Below are positions 57,362 to 64,000 of a stretch of DNA of 64,000 nucleotides, piece by piece. Numbering within the stretch: the first letter of the stretch is position 1; every line of letters begins with the position of its first letter. The DNA is from Lepas anatifera (Eukaryota > Arthropoda > Thecostraca > Lepadidae). A program made the translations under genes and the position numbers. The stretch lies in contig JAOTON010001680.1 of the NCBI GenBank assembly GCA_034440635.1, positions 1,678,001 through 1,742,000 on the forward strand, written 5' to 3'. Under the pieces are notes generated by a model. The model made no database searches. It was given only the letters and a program-made list of their open reading frames with translations, and was not told where the DNA came from.

Positions 57362-59850
57362 CTATTTTGCGTTTATTGGTCCGATTGGTAGGCACTTCGT
57401 TTTGCTTACGTTTAGTCTGAGGTCCGAAAAGTGTGAGAACCTTGTCAGTTCCGTGATAACTGCCGTCAAAGAGCTCTCGTCGGCTTTGACAAACGCGATC
57501 AGATCATCTGCGTATTGGGAGACGTGAATTTCGGTAACGTATTCGTTGCGGATTCCAATCTGGATTCCACGGACCTGCGTTGACATTTTCAGCTGAGAAG
57601 CAAGAGGTTCCACTACCAAGTTGAACAAATATCCGCTGGCTGGGTCGCCCTGCCTAATAATTTGACTTTAAAATATTTCATCCCCTAGAAATCCATTTCG
57701 CAATACTCGAGAAAAATTTCCTACAGAAAAATTTCCTAAATTAAGGTACGATAAGTTAGTAAGTGATCTAAATTTCAGTCCAAAGTCATACGATACTAAA
57801 GCCTTTTTCAAGAAGCTCCAAGAAACGGACTCGAACGCCACCTCAAAATCAGCTGCAAGTATGAGGCCAGATTGTTCCCCCTTGTTGAGGTAATCAATGA
57901 CATCATAAACCAGCCCGCGTATTTTCCCCAGGTATCGGCCTGCAATGTATGCTGACTGACTCGGAGAGAAGTGTAGTCCATTACGCTTTTAGGCCTGCTA
58001 GCAATGACAGTAGAAATAATTTGGAAATCTGTGTTCAAAAGGGATATGCCTCTAAATGCCTTCAGGGAATGTTCGTCCTGACCATATTTTGGAATGAGAG
58101 TAACAATTCCTTCCCGAAATGAAGTGCACATATTCCCTTGCATTATGTTGTTGTTGAGGACTCTTAACAGGAAAGAACCAAGGTCCAAAACTGTTTAAAG
58201 AATGGTGCTGTAAAGCTATTAGCACCTGGAGAGCGCCCTTTTTCATGCTGTTTAACGCCTCCGTGAGCTCAATGAGAGTGACTGGCTTATCTAGTTCTAT
58301 TTGCTGAGGGTGGCTTAATCTATTCTCAATTGTATTTTGTAGAAAACCAGAGGCCTCTAACAGATTATGGGGTTCTTTTTATTTTTGAGAAAAATGCTTA
58401 GTAAACTCCTCTAAAATTAGTCGATTATTACTGATAAGCTGGTCTCCTTTCTTCAAGCAATTCATTGATTTTCTTATCAAGTTTCTTTTTGCACGATTAA
58501 GAAAATACTTAGAGCACTTCTCTCCCTCTTCGTGCCATACTAAACTGGATCGAGTAATAAAGCCTTGAATTCTCGGCGCTCGTATTTCCTCCAGCCTGTA
58601 TGTTGCTCTTGCTAAATCGTTGTAAATTTTGGGAGATTCATTTGGAACTAACTTTTCTAACCGTTCAATTTCCTGCATAATTTTTAGTTTCTTCATTACG
58701 TTGTCTCCGCGCTTTGCGCTTCGAATATTGTACTGTTTCGCCCCTTATCATCATGAGTAGTGTTCCATAGAAAATATTGATATCAACACTAAATTCTGTT
58801 TGAGAAAAATGTAATGAGTTCGATCGGAATTCATTAGTAAATATTGGAAGTGCGTACTTGCTAACTTGCTCATTTATGTGGTCTTTAATACATGTTATGT
58901 ACTGAGGGTCGTCAAGGAGGCTTTCATTAAACTTCCAAAGGCCTGGGCCCCTTTCGAGATTTGGCTCCTTGATAGACCGCGTAACGCTACTGTGATCAGT
59001 TCTATTTGCAGGAACAATTTCACAATGGTCAATGTGTCTAGCCAGTTCGTTGTCCGTAAACACCATGTCCAGTCGACCATGTTTTAAGGGATTGGGTTTA
59101 CACCAAGTGAACTGGTATTCATACGGATGTCTGTTACGCCATAAATCAATCAGATTATATTTTCGATGGCTTGAAGGAAACAGCGTTTTGATTTATGTTA
59201 CCTTCACGGAAATAGTTCGATCCTCTGAATGTCCATAACATGTTTTAAGGGATTGGGTTTACACCAAGTGAACTGGTATTCATACGGATGTCTGTTACGC
59301 CATAAATCAATCAGATTATATTTTTCGATGGCTTGAAGGAAACAGCGTTTTGAATTTATGTTACCTTCACGGAAATAGTTCGAATCTCTCTGAATGTCCA
59401 TAACAAAATTTCAGTGTCTAGCAATCACTGGGTTTACAGGTACCATTGATTCCATGCATCCTTCCAATTCGTCATAAAAATCCGGATTATCTTCATTTGG
59501 TCCATTAACACTAATTAAGGAGTACACGTTTGCACGTATTTGACAATTTATGGTCTTAAAGTTACCATTCATACCTTCAGTCTCCGACAAAATATCGTGA
59601 GGCAATGTATGTTTGATAAGGATTGAAGTACCTCGACTCAAGCTTGACTTGCATGCATGATAACATTTACCTTTCCATAAAAGATCAAAGTACGGCACTG
59701 ATCATTTTGTGAGGTGAGTATCCTGTAAAAAGATAACGTCGTAGGAAGACTTTTCTTTAAAAAATCGATGCCATGTTTGCGGAGGACTACGACGCTAAAA
59801 TAATTCGCAAACGCCTGAGGGCAAAGAAAGTTGTCTAAATTCACAGGTTA
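57362..59850 (-). pseudogene. L1/Tx1-like non-LTR retrotransposon ORF2 relic (endonuclease + reverse transcriptase)
   Basis: Read on the minus strand, successive fragments follow the order of a LINE ORF2. First comes an APE-type endonuclease start with DVIFLQDTHLT near 59730, then endonuclease body pieces (59698-59411 and 59401-59204). Next is the endonuclease end with RTDHSSV, an SDH-like motif, in the piece at 59066-58665. A linker follows with a WHEEGEKCSKYFLNRAKRN motif (58696-58379), then RT motifs LIPKYGQDE and FRGISLLN (58188-57950). EVAFESVSWSFL lies near 57840, RQGDPASGYLFN near 57630 and QYADDL near 57510. The RQGxPxSxYLF and YADD spacing and the linker resemble the L1/Tx1 clade (inference). 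It is broken by stops and frameshifts, and the thumb and 3' end are missing below 57362. The 59078-59404 segment carries an internal duplication. Confidence 0.85.
59078..59404. repeat. Tandem duplication inside the LINE endonuclease, copies of 161 and 165 bp
   Basis: Positions 59078-59238 and 59239-59404 are direct copies. They are near-identical except that the first copy lacks about four bases: one T from a T run, one A from an AA pair, and two within a short CT-rich run. Only the second copy is in frame on the minus strand. The frame beyond the first copy matches what should follow the second. It is either a recent replication-slippage duplication or an assembly artefact. Confidence 0.9.
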
Positions 59851-60700
59851 CCGACCGGTTCGGCAGCGGCCGTTTTCCAACACATCGATTATGTCAAGTT
59901 TAAGCAGCCATGTCCCTGCCACGACACCGAGAACTTCGCATATTTGTAACCAAAGCTCGGGCGCATCAAATGGCCCCATCCAACGAGACAGACTAAAACC
60001 GCTTTGTATTCCACCTGCAAAGAAAATAGACGTTCAAGCACGACCATTAACACAAACTGCGAGGACAGGTTCTGACCCACACTGTCTGTCAAACCACACT
60101 CCCAGTACGGCCCCGTACGACCAGACAACCCACAACCACCTATGCTTGTCAATTGATTCCATCACGGTAGTCGGACATTTCTCCAGAAGATGGCCCTCAA
60201 CCTTTCAGAAGCGTAAATTCCTTAAGACTAAAATAAGCCCCACACCCAAAACATCGTCCGTGAAGTAAGCATTGCCGGTTGTGCTTCATGAAGGAAAGTA
60301 GTCTTAAGCAAACAAAATTTTCACACAATAACTGACACGCTCTTATTGGACATCAGCAACGCCAAATGAGTCATGCTCCGGCGAAAAGGCCGCACTCCGA
60401 GGAACAACTAACTCCATTGACAAGCCTCAACAACAAAAAACTCTTCGCGTGACCTCTTGCGCCAAGCGTTCCACAAGAGCCCATTCAACAGCTTTGAGAC
60501 CACTCAGCACTTCTCCACCTTGCGCTACCACACTGAACTGTAGTTTGATACTGCCCTCCATAGATGGCGGCCGGATTGCCTACGCCGCCCGGGCTGTGGC
60601 GTACTGCTTGGGGAAGCTGAACGCGTGGACGCCGTGCCCAATCACATTAGGAAGCAAGCCAGCGTTCGGAATAACGTTCCAGTGAAGCGATAACGTCACG
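59851..60700 (-). other. Region upstream of the LINE ORF2, possible 5' part or ORF1 remnant
   Basis: In LINE orientation this lies 5' of the endonuclease. Short minus-strand frames (for example 60152-59889) and interrupted open stretches up to about 60680 could be an ORF1 remnant. I see no convincing zinc knuckle or RRM-like signature. The plus-strand frame at 59831-60268 (145 codons) shows no domain and is probably its shadow. Confidence 0.25.
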
Positions 60701-60752
60701 TTCTGGTGATTCCTGTAAATAATGCATAACGTTGTCAACGGCTTCTGATGTG

Positions 60753-60836
60753 TGCATGTATGTATTAGTAGTACACACGCAGCTCACCCTCTGATATGTG
60801 CATGTATTAGTAGTACACACGCAGCTCACCCTCTCG
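60753..60836. repeat. Two-copy tandem repeat of about 40 bp
   Basis: The blocks ATTAGTAGTACACACGCAGC and TCACCCTCT occur twice (near 60764 and 60805), separated by similar GTGCATGTAT-type sequence. The CT/TGA frames across it give the repeated CTTNTC-type translation on the minus strand. Confidence 0.75.
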
Positions 60837-61033
60837 GAAAAGCAAATAACGGCACAATGAGGCTCGGGATTAGTACCTATAACCTGTAGTTTTACAAGTA
60901 CGTTGCTATCAATGTATTGATATTTTATATTTTTTACCAAACTGGCATTCCAAAACTTAAATCATGTTTTCCGGCTTCTCAGAAAATACTCGAACTTCTA
61001 TGTGCCCGTATGCATAAAAGGCATACCTACTAC

Positions 61034-61455
61034 CAGTGGCGCATCTAGCCTGTCCATTTGGGAGGGGCAAACCAAAGTCAAAAGTCGAAAAGCAGAAAAA
61101 AACGTCATGCCGTAAAACCTGCGCTACAATATCACTTCCCGGTAGAATTTTGGGTATTTCAGGCGAAGAGCAAAACAAAAAACAAAAACAAAACAAGAAA
61201 CGCCACGGGATGAAAAATATGGGCTCGAGATACTTTTTTCCATACCAAGGCCCGATATTTACACTGAACTTAACTTGTTCTGTTTGAAGTTGAGAGTTGA
61301 AGTTCCAAAATCTTGCTTATAAACTAAAAAAACAGTCGGAGGAAAAAGGAGGTCGATCACTTTGGGGGAAGGGGGGCAAAAACATAGTTTTGCCCCGAGC
61401 TTTTCCGTTGGGGGTGGGGGCAAATGCCTTTTTGCCCCCCTTGGATCCACCACTG
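61034..61455. mobile_element. hAT-type MITE (422 bp), inverse orientation, perfect 8-bp TSD
   Basis: Ends are CAGTGGCGCATCTAGCC and TTGGATCCACCACTG. CCTACTAC is duplicated exactly at 61026-61033 and 61456-61463. It is collinear with the reverse complement of 21384-21772, with extra A-rich runs at about 61170-61200. Confidence 0.92.
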
Positions 61456-61463
61456 CCTACTAC

Positions 61464-62079
61464 TTCAGCTAATGTATAGGAAAATCGGGAGACCACCTAC
61501 ACAGTTTTTTTAATTTCCGACAGTTTCAAACGTACATTCCAATAACGTAATTGGAAAAACCCTAGCCTGGCGTATGTTCTTGCAATTAAATTTTTTCCAT
61601 GGGGTTTTGGGCATCTTATCAAGCATCTGTGACACAGTTCCACGTTTCGACACATGAAGTTTGAATATTTTAATAGACTTTCTCGGACAGTGTCACTCTT
61701 TAATTTTTCACCGAAGACGGGGTTGCAATGCTTGAGAACTAGAAGTCAACCGGTACACTCTACGTGGTGATAATTGGCTTTCCCAAGCCATGACGCGATA
61801 ATGTTCTGGATTTTTCTTCCAAAGTCGCTAAATGTGAAAATTGAAGAAAATCATCCCTGGTTCAAGCGAGTCTGTTCAGCGGCCGAGTGGTGGCAGTGCC
61901 GGGTATCACTGCCAGAGACCGTACTAGTCCAGCTCGTCAACTGGCCAGGTGACCCGGCCTGCACGGCCGAGCAATACCGACGCCTCAGAGACAATATAGC
62001 ACCTTGGTGCAGTTGCAGACTGCAGAGGTTTCAGGGGCGATCTGTAGGGAAAATAATGGATATACCCTATTTCTGCTGA
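61464..62079. other. Unassigned DNA
   Basis: A moderately GC-rich stretch at 61860-62040 holds a 101-codon plus frame (61774-62079) with no recognised domain. No ends or repeats found. Confidence 0.35.
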
Positions 62080-62577
62080 AAAATGCCTAATTAGCTAAAT
62101 AATTCGTCTTGATTTCCTCTGTTATAGGTAACAAAATCTCCAAATCACCTGACATCAAACCGGCGTACGTATCGGTAACGCTTTGTGCTAAATTTGACCT
62201 CTTTGATTTGCGCCACAAATGAATATAAATACAACTCAACCGTGTTTAGCCAAAAGAGGCTATCATTAAGAACCAAAATGACACTCATAGATTTCGGATA
62301 TTTCACGTGAAAGAACGTAACGTATTTCATGTTTCAAACTGGGCAGTGAAGAAGTTATACACATTTATAGTAGTCAGTACCAAAGGAGGGTTTAGCACGT
62401 AAGTTTTAAAAAGTTCCAAGAAATAAATATTTGTCCGGGCACATCCCTATGTCACTCCTATGTCACATTCCTAAGTTCAACTCACACCAGGTGACCACCC
62501 TGGGAGGAGGGGTCGGTAGGCAGCGACATTTTCCCTTTTTTCCTCCACAAACAGCAAGCTCTGGGACAACTGAATTT

Positions 62578-62857
62578 TCATAAATATAAAGGATTTCTCC
62601 ACTAGTGAAAGATGAAAAACGTTTGGAGCTTTCGGCTATATTTTATCAGCCTTCGTCAGCGAGTGGTCGGATCAATCGGTGGACATCGGAAGACTTCCGA
62701 AGACTTAGTCTTCCGATGTCCACCGATCGATCCGACCACTCGCTGACGAAGGCTGATGAAATATAGCCGAAAGATCCGAACGTTTTTCATTTTCACTAGT
62801 GGAGAAGTCTTTATATTTATGTAATTCACTCACATCCACTTATCATGTCAGTTCGAG
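62578..62857. mobile_element. 280-bp foldback (hairpin) insertion
   Basis: Arms of about 110-120 bp (from 62578 to about 62697, and from about 62700 to 62819) are near-perfect reverse complements meeting with almost no loop (centre near 62698). The last 38 bp are single-copy. It is flanked by AACTGAATTT (62568-62577) and AACTGAAATTT (62858-62868), consistent with a target duplication. Related elements at 6690 and 26520 lack the segment. There is no coding potential. Confidence 0.8.
62736..62778 (+). ncRNA. Hammerhead-ribozyme-like core in the foldback arm (putative)
   Basis: On the right arm (plus strand) the sequence reads CTGACGA, then A, then GGCT, a ten-base loop, AGCC, then GAAAG. The mirror arm at about 62625-62660 carries the same on the minus strand. 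The layout (CUGANGA, stem II, GAAA) matches a hammerhead core, with the same single extra base before stem II as at 1132-1155. I could not draw a complete stem I and stem III, so catalysis is unproven. Confidence 0.3.
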
Positions 62858-62930
62858 AACTGAAATTTCGATCAAGTGGTTTCTCGGCATGCTCCATCAT
62901 GTGGCTATCTCAGTTTACGTTCCCTTCAAA

Positions 62931-64000
62931 CCATGGGCAGACCACCCCGTTGCGGATCAGCGACGGATAAGCGTGGTCACCGGTCAGCCGACTACAGCCT
63001 ATCCTAACACCCAGGGTCAATATCCAGTCTCACGATCTCAGTTTGGGAGAATTTTCAAACACTGTTGAAAAACCTTTTTCCAGTAGCATGATTAATACAG
63101 TTAGTATGTAAGTTGCATTGATAAAATATCAGATCTGACGGCAGATATCTTGGGGGTGAAGAGGTCCCGCCGCAGCTGCATTTGCTTGCAAGGGTACCAG
63201 TTTGTGTGGAGGCCCAGGTAGCTGCACTGCCTGTGTGTTTAAGACTATTGCATCTTTCCCCCAAATTACAGATGTTACGAGAAGAATGGAGATGATTGCT
63301 TCAAGTTGCTGGATTCCCAGCACGTTGGTGGTAAAAAGATCAAAATCATGTTATTTTCGTTTCATACTTCCAGGCTGTTGGGGTCAAAGCTTTTTTTGCA
63401 AAATATCTGATCATTAAAAATATAGGTATAACACTGGCATTTTGCGGACTGTACATTTTAAATATATGCAAAACTTGCACCCGAAACTAGAAAAACTCCA
63501 AGCAGGTGGTCTCCTGAGCTTGTTTTACATCAGCTGAAGGATTGTGAAGAATGAAAAAATTCAGTACATTGTTTTCAATCCTGGCACTCCTTCACCTCAC
63601 CATTTCCTGGCTAATGACACTTTGATTTGCCCGGTGCTGTTTGGGTAGGACGCCCGACTGAGCAGTGCATCACTACTCTGCAAGTACGTCAATCGACACC
63701 GCATAAGGCAAGCGCGGCACCCGGCACACGGAGACTATCATTTTACACGGAGAAAGTAAGCCATTTTCATCTCGTTGCATTCCATCTTGTATTTATTTAC
63801 CACATCGACGTGAATATAAATGAAACCCTTTCTCTGAGTCCACCTCGTTTGAATAAATATGAGTTTGAACCCTGTAGCTTGAAGTGGTTGAATAAACATC
63901 CAGCCAGTCCATTTTCTATCCCAGCTCAAAAGTGGGACCAAGACCATAATATGCTAGCCATGCCTCACAGAGAAGCAGGACCCCACCAATGGTTCCTCGA
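62931..64000. other. Unassigned intergenic DNA at the window end
   Basis: Frames up to 71 codons overlap on both strands with no domains. No repeat was recognised. Confidence 0.4.

Larger units (their letters stand above)
62080..62930. mobile_element. Degenerate long TTAA-family element with a nested foldback
   Basis: GCGCCACAAATGAATATAAA near 62212, the CCACCCTGGGAGGAGGGG block near 62495 and TTTCTCGGCATGCTCCATC near 62879 follow the order seen at 5990-6766 and 25964-26595. The right end is near 62930 and the TTAA is not preserved. A 280-bp hairpin element interrupts it at 62578-62857. Confidence 0.55.

Overview
The window looks like intergenic and accessory DNA from an invertebrate animal, most likely an arthropod. 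It is AT-rich, packed with decayed transposable elements, and has one convincing cellular gene. The evidence for a eukaryote is tRNA-derived SINEs with target-site duplications, non-LTR retrotransposon relics, TTAA-flanked and 8-bp-TSD non-autonomous DNA transposons, minisatellites, and an intron-free four-jointed kinase. I cannot name the species from sequence alone. I see no bacterial operons, rRNA genes or CRISPR arrays.

The one clear gene is on the minus strand at 35814-37304. It is a complete, single-exon four-jointed (Fj/FJX1) Golgi kinase of 496 residues. In animals this family phosphorylates cadherin repeats of Fat and Dachsous and so tunes planar polarity and Hippo growth signalling. 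GC-rich DNA lies on both sides of it (about 34600-35700 and 37305-37640).

Nearly everything else that can be recognised is mobile DNA. 1-1106 is a TIR element whose 16-bp inverted ends start and finish in TA. At least five elements share AGGGAATG-type ends at TTAA sites (1334-1981, 19930-20371, 25964-26595, 26600-27046, 38047-38475), two of them abutting at one TTAA. Five copies of a roughly 390-bp hAT-type MITE (21384-21772, 45580-45967, 45985-46250, 47770-48157, 61034-61455) have CAGTGGCGGATC ends, four with perfect 8-bp TSDs. A 150-160 bp cousin family occurs at 8498, 9417, 14415 and 41525. A roughly 1-kb family dense in AGGTCA half-sites occurs at 27451-28435 and 55963-56987, with older relatives elsewhere. 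The second copy is nested inside another repeat whose empty-site sister at 46790-47530 fixes the insertion point.

Two SINE families are present: a 450-470 bp family with 13-15 bp TSDs (16181-16649, 43049-43497) and a shorter one with a shared core (1480-1657, 8818-8900, 42225-42395). Non-LTR retrotransposon relics lie on the minus strand at 10966-11950 (reverse transcriptase), 40092-40950 (RNase H plus zinc-knuckle tail) and 57362-59850 (L1/Tx1-like endonuclease and RT, with a suspicious 161-bp internal duplication). A 1.8-kb unclassified repeat occurs twice in opposite orientation (about 2405-4130 and 50885-52790).

Tandem arrays include a 19-copy 47-bp minisatellite (17545-18450) and a 21-bp, seven-codon minisatellite (23599-23968) that keeps long frames open on both strands. 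A 280-bp foldback insertion at 62578-62857 carries a hammerhead-ribozyme-like core on each arm. A similar core lies at 1132-1155.
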